Shown here: piece after piece, positions 26,601-35,088 of the stretch
How positions within the stretch are numbered: position 1 is the first letter of the stretch
Layout of the letters: every line of letters starts with the position of its first letter
Assembly (NCBI RefSeq): GCF_028368935.1
Contig: NZ_JAQNDK010000002.1
Span: 186,001 to 250,000 of the forward strand
Reading direction: 5' to 3'
Length of the DNA: 64,000 bases
Origin: Sorangium aterium
Lineage (GTDB): Bacteria > Myxococcota_A > Polyangia > Polyangiales > Polyangiaceae
Made by a program: the position numbers and the translations under genes
Notes under the pieces: model-generated
What the model saw: only the letters and a program-made list of their open reading frames with translations
What the model was told of the DNA's origin: nothing
Database searches by the model: none

Positions 26601-27400
26601 TGGGCAAGGATCCTCATTGTCTCCGCCCAATTCGTGCGCAGGTGCTCTATCGTGCTCTCGATCGGTACGCGGGTTGGTGGGGTTGCCGCATCTAGAATCC
26701 AGACCAGAGATGGCTTCTGCCCGTCGAGTACAGCGGCAGCCACGTCCTTGTGACGCAGCGGAAGTGCGCGCTCTACCTGCTCCGACGACGCCGAGCACCG
26801 CACAGTGCGGCTGCTCGTCTTCAGGGTAATGTAGCTTGCGCCAGGGTCGAACCCTACGCTCAAGATCCGGCCAAGAAGTTTGACCAGACGAGCGCCTTGG
26901 GCTGGAACCTCTAACAACGATAGCTCACCGAATTGTACATCAGCGAGCACCGTTCCATTGGTCCAGGCCGTGTAGCGCTGAGCGCGTACGCCTGCCGGCA
27001 GCGACCGAAGGTATCGACGCACGGAGGCGTTGGCCGGCCTACCCTGGCGCTCGGCGTCTAGATCCTGGACCAGACGCTGGACAGTCTGCTCGCCGAACGT
27101 GTCGAAGCTCTGTAGGTGCAGCTGAGATCCTGGCCTGGCCACGCACACGAAGGTCGGCGCGGCGGATCCTTGCTCGATGGAAGCGAGCTCGAGGTCCAGC
27201 AGCTTGGCCTCGGCGGCTAGCCGGCCCCCTTTGGTGCCGTATTCCGTATCATCCAGCGCGGACGCAAGGATCCCCGATGCCGTCCGCTGAAGCGCGGACA
27301 GCAGGAGCTTGAGGGACTCCCCGAAGGACGAGAGGCTCAGGCGGTGCTGCGCCAGCCCAGGCTCGTCCCCGTCGAAGGTGACCTTCAGCTTGACACCCAT
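26597..27400 (-). CDS. Unrecognised partner gene translationally coupled to the Fic/Doc gene
   Basis: 267 residues from ATG 27400; no clear ribosome site, and GTG 27412 is possible. The N-terminus starts with a short strand and an amphipathic helix (LAQHRLSLSSFGESLKLLLSALQRTASGILASALD); the rest alternates strands and helices. It contains no HTH or ribbon motif of known antitoxins, and is three times the size of Phd. No signal peptide. Its stop overlaps the Fic start, so equal production is likely and an antitoxin or substrate-specificity role is plausible, but this is inference from position only. Confidence 0.7.
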   Translation of the reverse strand: MGVKLKVTFDGDEPGLAQHRLSLSSFGESLKLLLSALQRTASGILASALDDTEYGTKGGRLAAEAKLLDLELASIEQGSAAPTFVCVARPGSQLHLQSFDTFGEQTVQRLVQDLDAERQGRPANASVRRYLRSLPAGVRAQRYTAWTNGTVLADVQFGELSLLEVPAQGARLVKLLGRILSVGFDPGASYITLKTSSRTVRCSASSEQVERALPLRHKDVAAAVLDGQKPSLVWILDAATPPTRVPIESTIEHLRTNWAETMRILAQ

Positions 27401-27575
27401 GGGGTGCACGCTGGCCGAGCAGGCACCCGGCGTCAAGCCGGGGGCCTTTGAGCGCAGCGACGCGCCCGCGGTCCTCTTGCTGAGCCTGCGCGGCGATCTT
27501 ACGCGATGCTTCGCCCGGGGATCTTCGTCGTGGCCTGGATGGTTTCCCGTGGCCGTCGAGGCCCGGGGACGGCAG

Positions 27576-27824
27576 CTACTTGCTGACGAAGTGCCGCTTG
27601 ATGGCGTCGAGGATCTGCAAGGCGCCGCGGGGCTCTGCAACGGCCTCGCGTTCGGCTCGTGTTCTCGCGCTCATCTGGGCGTCGAGCGCGGCGGCCCAAA
27701 GCCGGTCCCGGTTCCACGGGCACACACCGCGGTAGGCATCGAAGATGCGCAGCTTCTCCGAGACGTGGGTCAGATCCCCTTTGGTCAGGGCGGGCTTGTT
27801 CCTCGGCGCCTTCGGAGCTTGCAA
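27576..27824 (-). CDS. Possible small basic protein at the end of the sigma-factor operon
   Basis: Up to 82 residues if the TTG at 27824 is used, overlapping the end of the sigma gene by 40 bases; there is no ATG or GTG in this frame downstream of the sigma stop until an internal ATG. The last 60 residues (SEKLRIFDAYRGVCPWNRDR ... ILDAIKRHF) have the composition of a real soluble protein rather than a shadow frame. Function unknown. The start is uncertain and the gene may not be translated. Confidence 0.4.
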   Translation of the reverse strand: MQAPKAPRNKPALTKGDLTHVSEKLRIFDAYRGVCPWNRDRLWAAALDAQMSARTRAEREAVAEPRGALQILDAIKRHFVSK

Positions 27825-28348
27825 GCGAGGCGGGCCCGTGCGAGCCGCAGGCGACTGCCCGCCGTCCCGAGCGGGATGCCCAGTATGTCCGCGATCTCGG
27901 TGCCGCCGTGGCCGAGCGCGGCCAAGACGAGCACTTCGCGGGCCCAGAGCGGCATCGCGGCGATCGCCATGAGCGCCTCGGCAGCGTCGATGCGTTCGCC
28001 GACGTGTCCAGGGTCGATGTGCTCCTCGTCCGTGGCGGCCCACGGGTCGTCGACCGGCACCTCCCGGCGTCGGAAGGCGCGTTCGTGGTAGTGGGTGCAG
28101 TGGAACCTGCACACTCCGAAGAGCCAGCGCTTGAGCGCGTCCAGGGGCTCGCGCACAGGGTCCGGTCTGTAGCGCCCGGCCTGGGAGCTCGCCCATGCAC
28201 CGAGCATCACGTCCTGGAGCACGTCGCCAACGTCGACGGCAGGCACACCGAGGCCGCGCAGGACGCTCCGGATGAACGGCTCCTGCGCGGCGATCTCGGC
28301 GATGTTCAGGACGCGAGCGGGGCCAACGTGCGGGCCCCGCCAGGTCAT
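27785..28348 (-). CDS. Sigma-70 family (ECF-like) RNA polymerase sigma factor
   Basis: 187 residues. Region 2 is visible as EPFIRSVLRGLGVPAVDVGDVLQDVMLGAWA, followed by PLDALKRWLFGVCRFHCTHYHE. Region 4 has the helix-turn-helix LVLAALGHGGTEIADILGIPLGTAGSRLRLARARL. There is no region 1.1 or 3, so it is of the ECF type and should direct RNA polymerase to a small promoter set. It is coupled by an ATGA overlap (28345-28348) to the upstream HTH gene, so the HTH protein, not a membrane anti-sigma factor, may be its controlling partner (inference). Confidence 0.88.
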   Translation of the reverse strand: MTWRGPHVGPARVLNIAEIAAQEPFIRSVLRGLGVPAVDVGDVLQDVMLGAWASSQAGRYRPDPVREPLDALKRWLFGVCRFHCTHYHERAFRRREVPVDDPWAATDEEHIDPGHVGERIDAAEALMAIAAMPLWAREVLVLAALGHGGTEIADILGIPLGTAGSRLRLARARLACKLRRRRGTSPP

Positions 28349-28683
28349 GGGGCACCTCGGCCGCAGTTCGGGCAGCGATCGGCGGCCACGGGGCGGCCCA
28401 AGAGCCGCTCGATGGTGGTTCCAGCCGCACGTGCGGCGCGCATGGCGGTGCCGGGCGACCCGGCGTACTTGCCCGAGGCGATCGCACGGAGCGTGCGGGG
28501 CTGCATGCCCATGACCTCGGCCAAGCAGGCCCAGGTGCCGTACAGGCCGCGCAGGTTGCGGAGGGCGGCGCGGAGCCGCATGCGCTCGACGTCGGAGAGG
28601 GAACGGGTGACGCAGAGGCGGCGGCGCTTGGGCGCACCTTCGCCTTCTTGCTCGCCCGAAGGCGAACGGACTACGGTCAGCAT
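28345..28683 (-). CDS. XRE-like helix-turn-helix protein with a C-terminal CxxC
   Basis: 112 residues from ATG 28683, with GAGGT five bases upstream. The helix-turn-helix reads GTWACLAEVMGMQPRTLRAIASGKYAGSPGTAMRAARAAGTTIERLL, similar to Cro/C1-type regulators. The end, DRCPNCGRG, is a single CxxC that could be half of a zinc site. It is the first gene of a tight three-gene unit with the sigma factor and a possible small protein. Autoregulation would be typical, but no operator was identified. Confidence 0.75.
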   Translation of the reverse strand: MLTVVRSPSGEQEGEGAPKRRRLCVTRSLSDVERMRLRAALRNLRGLYGTWACLAEVMGMQPRTLRAIASGKYAGSPGTAMRAARAAGTTIERLLGRPVAADRCPNCGRGAP

Positions 28684-29558
28684 GTCGGACCTCGTGGTTC
28701 GGGGTTCGGCCACGCTGCCCGGGGTGTTACCAGCACCCGCGGGTAGCACTACTTCGGCCGGAGCCTACGGCCCGAAATCCAACTGCGACCACCTCAATCA
28801 CTCAGAGGGGTCAAACGCGACCACCACCTGTCGAGAGGCTCCGGGGATAGCTCGAGCTCTGGCCGGAGATTGGCGGGAGCCGCCGGGGTGAGTTGAAACT
28901 CTGCCTGGAAGCTGTCGAGAGGCTGGACCTCCGTACGTGCAGGGCCGCCTGCCGGGTGGAGAGACAAGGAAAACGACGGGCTCGGGTCGATTTTCGTGAC
29001 CCGATCGGGGTCGCGCTCCCGATTGATCTCCTCGACGGGGCGGAAGGGCGCCGGGCGACGGATCCCCTTCGCGCGGCGCGCTCGGTCCCGGCGGCACGGG
29101 GCCATCGTTCACTCGCATTGCTCGCGCGGGGAGGCGACGGCTCGGGTCGAACGCAACCGACAGACTCCCTTTTCGAGGAGACTTCAGGAGGAGAGATAGG
29201 CCTGCTGTGACCAAGTCGAAGAAGCGCTCCGCGGCCGCCATGTCAGCTGGAGAGACGACGTATCCCTCGCCCATCTGCTCTCCTGCAGCCGGCAAGAAGG
29301 CGCTCGAGGCGCTCGCCCCGGAGCTCGACCGCCTCGCCGAGGGCGTGGGGAGAGCGATGGCGGCGCGAGCGGCGGTGGCGCAGGCGGGGAGGAGCCCGAG
29401 CGGACGCTTTCCTCGGAGGGCGTGGACGGAAGCCCTTCGTGAGCCGGGGGTTACCAGCCGCGTGGAGACCCCGGCGGACGGCGCGGAGGGCGCGCGGACA
29501 CATCGCACGTCGACCCGGGCGCGCGCGGTGGTAGACCCTGGCACCCGGGGGTTCCACC
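28684..29558. other. Long stretch without a convincing gene; holds repeat copy B
   Basis: It contains AACGCGACCACC half-motifs at about 28790-28826, the short string TGTCGAGAGG at 28829 and again in repeat copy B, and at 29174-29200 purine-rich, ribosome-site-like sequence before a GTG at 29207. The frame from 29207 runs into the next gene and does not look like a known protein. I see degraded sequence, consistent with an old insertion site. Confidence 0.5.
28875..28922. repeat. Dispersed non-coding repeat, copy B
   Basis: It matches copy A (23808-23855) over the string GTGAGTTGAAACTCTGCC and the flanking GCTGTCGAGAGG, with one extra G in the GGGG run and a different five-base middle. It has the same orientation as copy A, on the far side of the transposase, Fic and sigma genes. 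Confidence 0.8.
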
Positions 29559-30434
29559 ATGATCCATCACCGAACGGTCGCCGTCGCCGGTCATCAAGTC
29601 TTCTACCGAGAGGCCGGCGACCCTGCGCGTCCGACTCTGCTGCTCTTGCACGGCTTCCCGACCTCGTCTCACATGTTCCGCGGCTTGATCCCGCGCCTCG
29701 CGGACCGCTACCACCTCGTCGCCCCCGATCTCCCCGGCTTCGGCTTCTCGGACGCGCCGGATCGCGCCCGGTTCGCCTGTACGTTCGACCACCTCGCCAA
29801 GGTCGTCGAGGGCTTCACCGACGTCCTCGACCTCACCCGCTACGCCCTCTACGTATTCGACTACGGCGCGCCGATCGGCTTTCGCCTCGCGCTGGCGCGG
29901 CCCGAGCGCGTGTCGGCGATCATCACGCAGAACGGCAATGCGTACGAGGAAGGCCTGAGCACCGCCTGGGACCCGATCCAGCGGTACTGGCGGGAGCCGA
30001 CCGCCGCCCACCGGGAAGCGCTCCGCGCAATGCTCACCCCGGAGACCACGAGGTGGCAGTACGTACACGGCGTGCCCGACCCAACGCTGGTCGCCCCGGA
30101 GTCCTACACGCTCGACTCCGCCCTCTTGGCGCGCCCCGGCAACGATGAGCTCCAGCTCGACCTGTTCCGCGATTACGCGAGCAACGTCGCGATGTACCCC
30201 CAGTTTCACGCCTACTTCGCGGCCCGGAGGCCGCCCCTCCTCGCGGTCTGGGGAAAGAACGACCCCTTCTTCTTGCCCGAGGGCGCCAAGGCCTTCCAGC
30301 GCGACAACCCCGACGCCGAGGTCAAGCTCTACGACACCGGCCACTTCGCGCTCGAGACGCACGCCGAGGAGATCGCGAGCGCCATCCGCGACTTCCTCCC
30401 CGCCGCTGCGGACGCGCAGGATGGCGGCGAATAG
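29559..30434 (+). CDS. Alpha/beta hydrolase with Asp nucleophile (epoxide hydrolase / haloalkane dehalogenase type)
   Basis: 291 residues, no signal peptide. The oxyanion motif is LLLHGFPTSSHMF. The nucleophile elbow reads YVFDYGAPIGFRLA, with Asp instead of Ser, as in epoxide hydrolases and haloalkane dehalogenases. The acid is in WGKNDPFF and the catalytic His in DTGHFALETH. A cap domain lies between (DPIQRYWREPTAAHREALR). It should open epoxides or remove halide by an ester intermediate; which one cannot be told. It is 349 bases before the NmrA-like gene; that gap holds nothing recognisable. Confidence 0.88.
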   Translation: MIHHRTVAVAGHQVFYREAGDPARPTLLLLHGFPTSSHMFRGLIPRLADRYHLVAPDLPGFGFSDAPDRARFACTFDHLAKVVEGFTDVLDLTRYALYVFDYGAPIGFRLALARPERVSAIITQNGNAYEEGLSTAWDPIQRYWREPTAAHREALRAMLTPETTRWQYVHGVPDPTLVAPESYTLDSALLARPGNDELQLDLFRDYASNVAMYPQFHAYFAARRPPLLAVWGKNDPFFLPEGAKAFQRDNPDAEVKLYDTGHFALETHAEEIASAIRDFLPAAADAQDGGE

Positions 30435-30783
30435 CGGTGCGCCGCCGGAGTCCTCGATCTGCGCGCGCTCGTTGCGCCGATCGGATTTTCAACACATTCT
30501 CTCCGTACTCGGCGGCGGCAATCCTCTCGAGCCTCTCCACACGGCCGAGCGGAGCCCTGTAGTGATCCGACGATGGACGACGGGAGCATGATCGACGCGC
30601 CGTCGCACAACAGCGGCAGCGCCGTCTGAAAGCTGAAGAGCGCGCACTTGACGTGATGCCGAGTCGACGCGCGGACCCAGCGTCAAGCGGGCTGGCGACC
30701 GGGCTCGCGCTCGGGCAGGACAGCTCGTCGCTGGCCGCCGGCGATGGGCTTGACGCTTCGACATGCACGCCTAAAGGCATCGG

Positions 30784-31716
30784 GTGTCCTCGATCCTCGT
30801 TACCGGGGCCGCGGGTCGCGTCGGTGCCGTGGGCCGCAGGACGGTCGAGCTGCTCCGCCGGCGCGGCCTCCAGGTTCGCGCCCTCGTTCACCGCGAAGAC
30901 GAGCGCGCCGAGGCGCTGCGCGCGACCGGCGCCGAGGTCATCGCGGGCGATCTCACCCGCGCCGAAGACGTCCTCCGTGCCCTCGAAGGGGTCCGGCGCG
31001 TCTACTTCGGCCTGAGCGTCTCCACCGAGTACCTCGAAGCCTCCGTCACGACGGCCGCCCTCGCGCGCGACCGCGGCGATCTCGAAGTATTCCTGAACAT
31101 CTCGCAGATGACCGTGTCGCAGATGAGCGCGACCCGGATGACCGACTCTCCCCAGCAGCGCCAGCACTGGCTCGCCGAGCAGGTGCTCGACTGGTCCGGC
31201 CTCCCTGTCGTTCACCTGCGCCCCACGGTCTTCCTCGAAAATCCCTTCTTCCTGGCCTGGGCGGCGGAGTCCATCGCCGAGGACGCGACCATCCGGCTCC
31301 CCTTCGGCGCCGGTCGCACGTCACCGGTCGCGGCGAGCGACGTGGCCGAGGTCGCCGCGACCATCCTGGCCGACCCCGCGCCCCACATCGGCAGAATCTA
31401 CGGGCTGACCGGTCCGCGGTCCGAGGACATGCGAGCCGTCGCGGCGGAGTACTCGAGCGCCCTGGGCCGACCGATCCGCTACGTCGACGTTCCCTTCGAA
31501 GAGTGGCAGAGCCGCGTGCTGCTCCCGCGACGATTGCCCGAGCACCTCGCGCATCACCTCTCGACGATGGCCCGGCTCCACGCCCAGAACCGTTACGATC
31601 GCCTCACCCACGACGTGGAGACGATCACGGGAAAGCGGGCGACGAGCGTGCGCGATTTCGTGGCCCAGCACGCCGACCTGTTCGCCCAGCCCGCGCTCGC
31701 CACCGAGCGGATCTGA
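30784..31716 (+). CDS. NmrA-like NAD(P)-binding protein
   Basis: 310 residues from GTG 30784. A Rossmann fold begins at once (ILVTGAAGRVGAVGRRTVELLRRRG) and continues with VIAGDLTRAEDVLRALEGVRRVYFG. The SDR Tyr-x3-Lys pair is not present, so it belongs to the atypical NmrA/HSCARG-like group, which senses NAD(P) or acts as quinone reductase. A C-terminal substrate domain follows (RPTVFLENPFF, GRTSPVAASDVAEVAA). Neighbouring reductases and hydrolases suggest detoxification, but this is only context. Confidence 0.85.
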   Translation: MSSILVTGAAGRVGAVGRRTVELLRRRGLQVRALVHREDERAEALRATGAEVIAGDLTRAEDVLRALEGVRRVYFGLSVSTEYLEASVTTAALARDRGDLEVFLNISQMTVSQMSATRMTDSPQQRQHWLAEQVLDWSGLPVVHLRPTVFLENPFFLAWAAESIAEDATIRLPFGAGRTSPVAASDVAEVAATILADPAPHIGRIYGLTGPRSEDMRAVAAEYSSALGRPIRYVDVPFEEWQSRVLLPRRLPEHLAHHLSTMARLHAQNRYDRLTHDVETITGKRATSVRDFVAQHADLFAQPALATERI

Positions 31717-31865
31717 GCGAGGAGGCCGCGTTCACTCCACGGCCTGCGGGCGACGAAGCGCCGGATGACGATCGTGCGATCTACGGCTGCGACACCGCGA
31801 TGACGACGTGCCTCTCACCGCCTCTGGAGCGATGCCGCAGCGCACTTCGCCCTCAAGCACGTTCC

Positions 31866-32642
31866 CTACCCGGCGACGCTCACCCTCGCGTTCCCGTACC
31901 TCGCCGGCGTCACCCCGACGATCCTCCTGAAGTGACGCGTGAGCTGGCTCTGATCATAGAACCCGACGCGCGGGGCGAGCTCGGACGCCCTCACGCCCTG
32001 GGTGAGGAGCTGTTGGGCGCGCTGCACACGGAGGTGGGTGAGGTACATGTGGGGAGGCATGCCGATCTGGGCTCGGAAGGCGCGGCAGAGGTGGAACTTG
32101 TCGAGGGACGCGTGGGCCGCGAGGTCGTCGAGGGTGATGGGGTCGGCGAGGCGCTCGCGGAGGTACTCCATGGCGCGGCGGACGGGCCGTGTGTGGTCGG
32201 TGCGGGCGCTGCTCAGGCGGCCGAAGGTGGCGATGGCCTCGGCGAGGGCGACCTCGAGGGAGAGGCGATCGGCTCCGGCGCAGATGGCGTCGTGGAGGCG
32301 GTGGAAGGGGGCGGCGCGTTCGTCCCCGGCTTCGAGGTGGGGAATGGCGACGATCTTGCCCGCGTCGCGGGCGCGGGCGACGTCGTTCGCGGGGAGGACG
32401 ACGGCGGTGAAGACGGTGGGCCCGTGGAGAGCGAGGTCACGGTGGACGTCGCCGGGCTCCTTGACGAGGATGGAGCCGGGGGGGCTGTGCCACGCGTTGC
32501 CTCGCCCCCACCAGTCGAAGCCGCCGCGCTCGATGCGGGCGACGGCGTAGTACTGCTTGACGCCGGTGCGGACGGTCTGGGCGGTCGTGCGGAGGACGCG
32601 GAGGCCAGGCACCGAAACGGGAAGCTCGACGGAGTCCGTCAT
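31866..32642 (-). CDS. AraC family transcriptional regulator
   Basis: 258 residues from ATG 32642. The N-terminal cupin-like sensor (GGFDWWGRGNAWHSPPGSILVKEPGDVHRD) is followed by two helix-turn-helix units (ITLDDLAAHASLDKFHLCRAFRAQIGMPPHMYL and RASELAPRVGFYDQSQLTRHFRRIVGVTPARY), as in the AraC family. It is divergent to the short-chain dehydrogenase at 32749. The shared 106-base gap holds a ten-base inverted repeat, so it probably controls that gene and itself in response to a small ligand. Confidence 0.93.
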   Translation of the reverse strand: MTDSVELPVSVPGLRVLRTTAQTVRTGVKQYYAVARIERGGFDWWGRGNAWHSPPGSILVKEPGDVHRDLALHGPTVFTAVVLPANDVARARDAGKIVAIPHLEAGDERAAPFHRLHDAICAGADRLSLEVALAEAIATFGRLSSARTDHTRPVRRAMEYLRERLADPITLDDLAAHASLDKFHLCRAFRAQIGMPPHMYLTHLRVQRAQQLLTQGVRASELAPRVGFYDQSQLTRHFRRIVGVTPARYGNARVSVAG

Positions 32643-32681
32643 GTCGGGACGGTAGCGCGGGCGGGGGAGCGGGGCTTGGGC

Positions 32682-32710
32682 ATTCTTGGCGGATAGGTCG
32701 CGCCAAGAAT
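32682..32710. promoter_or_regulatory. Inverted repeat operator between AraC and SDR genes
   Basis: ATTCTTGGCG (32682-32691) and CGCCAAGAAT (32701-32710) are a perfect ten-base inverted repeat with a nine-base spacer, in the intergenic space of the divergent pair. Spacing and place fit a regulator binding site acting on both promoters. Confidence 0.7.
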
Positions 32711-32748
32711 CGCCTAGTGGGCGCTCGGGGCGGCCGCACACTGGGGCC

Positions 32749-33498
32749 ATGCATGACAAGCTGGTCGCCCTGGTCACCGGGGCAAACAAGGGAATCGGTC
32801 TTCAAATCGCAAAGGAGCTCGCCGGGCGCGGCCTCACGGTGCTCGTCGGGTCGCGGAGCCTGGAGCTCGGGGAGGCGGCCGCGAAGAGCCTCGGGTCCGG
32901 GGCGCGCGCGGTGCAGCTGGACGTGACGAGCGACGCCTCGATCGCGGCGGCTGCGGCGTGGATCCGGCGCGAGCTCGGGCGCCTGGACGTGCTCGTGAAC
33001 AACGCCGCGATCTCGCACGCCGGCAAGCCGGGGACGCCGTTCGAGGAGCTGCTGAAGGCGAGCCGACCGAGCGTGGCGCCCGTCGCCGAGGTGCGGGCGG
33101 TGTTCGAGACGAACGTGTTCGGGGTGATCGCGGTGACGCAGGCGATGCTGCCGTTGCTCCGCGAGGCGCCGGCGGGGCGGATCGTCAACGTGTCGAGCGA
33201 GGTGGGGTCGCTGGCGAAGCAGTCCGATCCATCGAACCCGCATCGGCTGCCGAGTGCGGCGTACGTGCCGTCGAAGACGGCGCTGAATGCGATCACGGTG
33301 GCGTTCGCGAACGAGCTGGAGGGGACGCGGATCAAGGTGAACGCGGCGTGCCCGGGGTTCACCGCGACGGATCTGAACAATTTCAGGGGGACGCGCAGCG
33401 TGGAGCAAGGGGCGCGCGAGCCGGTGCGGCTGGCGCTGCTCGACGCGAACGGGCCGACGGGCACCTTCTCGAACGAGGACGGACCGCTGCCCTGGTGA
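32749..33498 (+). CDS. Short-chain dehydrogenase/reductase
   Basis: 249 residues from ATG 32749. The classical SDR plan is complete: cofactor loop TGANKGIG, LDVTSD, NNAAIS, catalytic Ser in NVSSEVGS, and Tyr-x3-Lys in YVPSKTALNA. The Arg after the first strand (VGSRSLELG) favours NADP(H). It resembles the carbonyl-reductase-like group, with about 249 residues. It is divergently transcribed from the AraC regulator across the inverted repeat at 32682-32710. The substrate is unknown. Confidence 0.93.
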   Translation: MHDKLVALVTGANKGIGLQIAKELAGRGLTVLVGSRSLELGEAAAKSLGSGARAVQLDVTSDASIAAAAAWIRRELGRLDVLVNNAAISHAGKPGTPFEELLKASRPSVAPVAEVRAVFETNVFGVIAVTQAMLPLLREAPAGRIVNVSSEVGSLAKQSDPSNPHRLPSAAYVPSKTALNAITVAFANELEGTRIKVNAACPGFTATDLNNFRGTRSVEQGAREPVRLALLDANGPTGTFSNEDGPLPW

Positions 33499-33540
33499 AC
33501 GAGGTGGCCCGGCGCCCGTCGCGGGACCGGGCTCGGCGGG

Positions 33541-34884
33541 TCAGCTCGCGCTGGGGTCGGCGACGCGGCCGACGAACAGGATGCTGCCCGTCGCGTTGTC
33601 GCGGATGAGGAACAGGAAGGGATTCACGAGCGCGAGCGACGCCGGCTGGGGCGCCGACTCGTCGCCGACGATGACCGCGGTCGCGGCCGCCGCCTCGGTG
33701 CCGGCCTCGTTCACGCCGACGAACGCCTTGTGGATGACGTCCTGGATGTAGGGCTGTCCGCCGGAGTTGATGCCGGTGAAGTCCGCGACCCCCGGCGTGA
33801 ACGCGATCTCCATCCCCATCGTCTCCAGCGTCTTCTTCAGGCTCAGCTCGTACTCGAACTTGAACCTGGGCATCGTGGTGTCGACCAGGTGCTCGCTCAT
33901 CGCGCCGGTGATGGAGTCGACCTTCGCCGCGTCGAGCGACGCCTCGAACGCGTCGAGCGTGCCCTTCGCCGGCAGGAGGATCACCATCGACAGCTCGTCC
34001 CCGTCGTAGGGCATCGCGACCGCCTGGTAGCCGTCGCCCTCGGCGTAGGGCATCTCCAGGCTGCCGCGCATCAGGGGCACCGTCACCTCGGTCCCATCGG
34101 CCGTCTCGAACGGGCCGTCCTCCGTCGCGGTGGGCTCGAACGGGGTGCGCCACGCGGCGTTGAAGTAGATGGCGTTCGTGAGGACCAGCACCGTCTCGGC
34201 GGTGATCGCCTCGACGGGCACGAGCTTTTCGATCTTGCCCTCGGTCTGGTCGCTGACCCAGCCGTTGATGAGATCGACCGACTCCTGCCGGTGGCCCACG
34301 AAGTCCACGACGCGCATTCCAGCGCCGTAGTGCAGCCCGAGCGTGTCCAGGAAGGGCGCCTCGAACGAATAGCCGATCTGTCCCCAGAGCGCGTTCACGA
34401 CGTTGAGGCGGAAGCCCTCTCCATCGGCGCCCTGGGCGCCCTGACCGCGGCTCTCGAGCTCCTGGTCGATCCAGTTGAACGCCGGGTGGAGCTTGTCCTG
34501 CCCGAGGTCGAAGCGCAGCGTGTCGGCCATGGCCGTCTCGGTCTCGCCCTTCGCGCCGGCCCACGTCATCGCGAGCGCCGTCGAGATGCTGTAGGGCGAG
34601 TAGAAGACGTTGCCGGGCTCCTGGCGGAGCTGCTGGTAGAGGTCGAGCGCGAACGCGGAGTTGCCCGAGACGAGCGCGGTCTTGTCCTCCGAAGGGACGT
34701 CCGGGCTCGAGATGCGCTGCTTGTCCGAGGCGATCACGCAGATGGCCCTGTCGGAGTCGCTGCACGCCTCGTCCCCGATGTCGGGGTTCGAGCTCGTACC
34801 GGCATCGGTGGACGTCTCGCAACCGAGGATCGCGGCGAGAGACAGGACGAGGAGCGGAGCGCAGGTTCGGATGGTTCGCTGCAT
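33541..34884 (-). CDS. Serpin (serine protease inhibitor), probable lipoprotein
   Basis: 447 residues from ATG 34884. Lipoprotein signal (LSLAAILGCETS), then a short stalk, then a full serpin: FALDLYQQLRQEPGNVFYSPYSISTALAMTWAGAKG at the start, LTNAIYFNAAWRTPF in the middle, FKFEYELSLKKTLETMGM later. The hinge of the reactive loop, VNEAGTEAAAATAVIV, is rich in small residues, as needed for the inhibitory loop to insert. By counting from the hinge, P1 may be Glu in GDES. NPFLFLIRDNATGSILFVGRV closes the fold. It should trap serine or cysteine proteases at the cell surface. Confidence 0.93.
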   Translation of the reverse strand: MQRTIRTCAPLLVLSLAAILGCETSTDAGTSSNPDIGDEACSDSDRAICVIASDKQRISSPDVPSEDKTALVSGNSAFALDLYQQLRQEPGNVFYSPYSISTALAMTWAGAKGETETAMADTLRFDLGQDKLHPAFNWIDQELESRGQGAQGADGEGFRLNVVNALWGQIGYSFEAPFLDTLGLHYGAGMRVVDFVGHRQESVDLINGWVSDQTEGKIEKLVPVEAITAETVLVLTNAIYFNAAWRTPFEPTATEDGPFETADGTEVTVPLMRGSLEMPYAEGDGYQAVAMPYDGDELSMVILLPAKGTLDAFEASLDAAKVDSITGAMSEHLVDTTMPRFKFEYELSLKKTLETMGMEIAFTPGVADFTGINSGGQPYIQDVIHKAFVGVNEAGTEAAAATAVIVGDESAPQPASLALVNPFLFLIRDNATGSILFVGRVADPSAS

Positions 34885-35088
34885 GCCGCCCCGCCCAGCA
34901 TCGGCCGTGCCGCGCCGGCCCCGATCGCGGGCTCGTGTGTTTCCGAGGCGAACCGCGCGGAGCGACCTGGCCGCCGCGCGCGGGCGCCCCCGAACCCTGA
35001 CATCCGGCGAACGGCTGGCCCGTTCTGGCACAAGAGGCCCTGTCAGAGCCCGGAGCTGGCTCGCTCACCAGAAGCCCCGCAAGGCGCC

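Noticed and set aside
27401-27575. Terminator at 27427-27443 (CCCGGC/GCCGGG)
   Set aside because: A GC stem is present but no T run follows on the minus strand. Such short stems are common at this GC content.
29207-29558. Protein-coding gene starting at GTG 29207
   Set aside because: The frame runs into the alpha/beta hydrolase without stop at the right place, shows no domain, and composition falls apart after about 70 residues.
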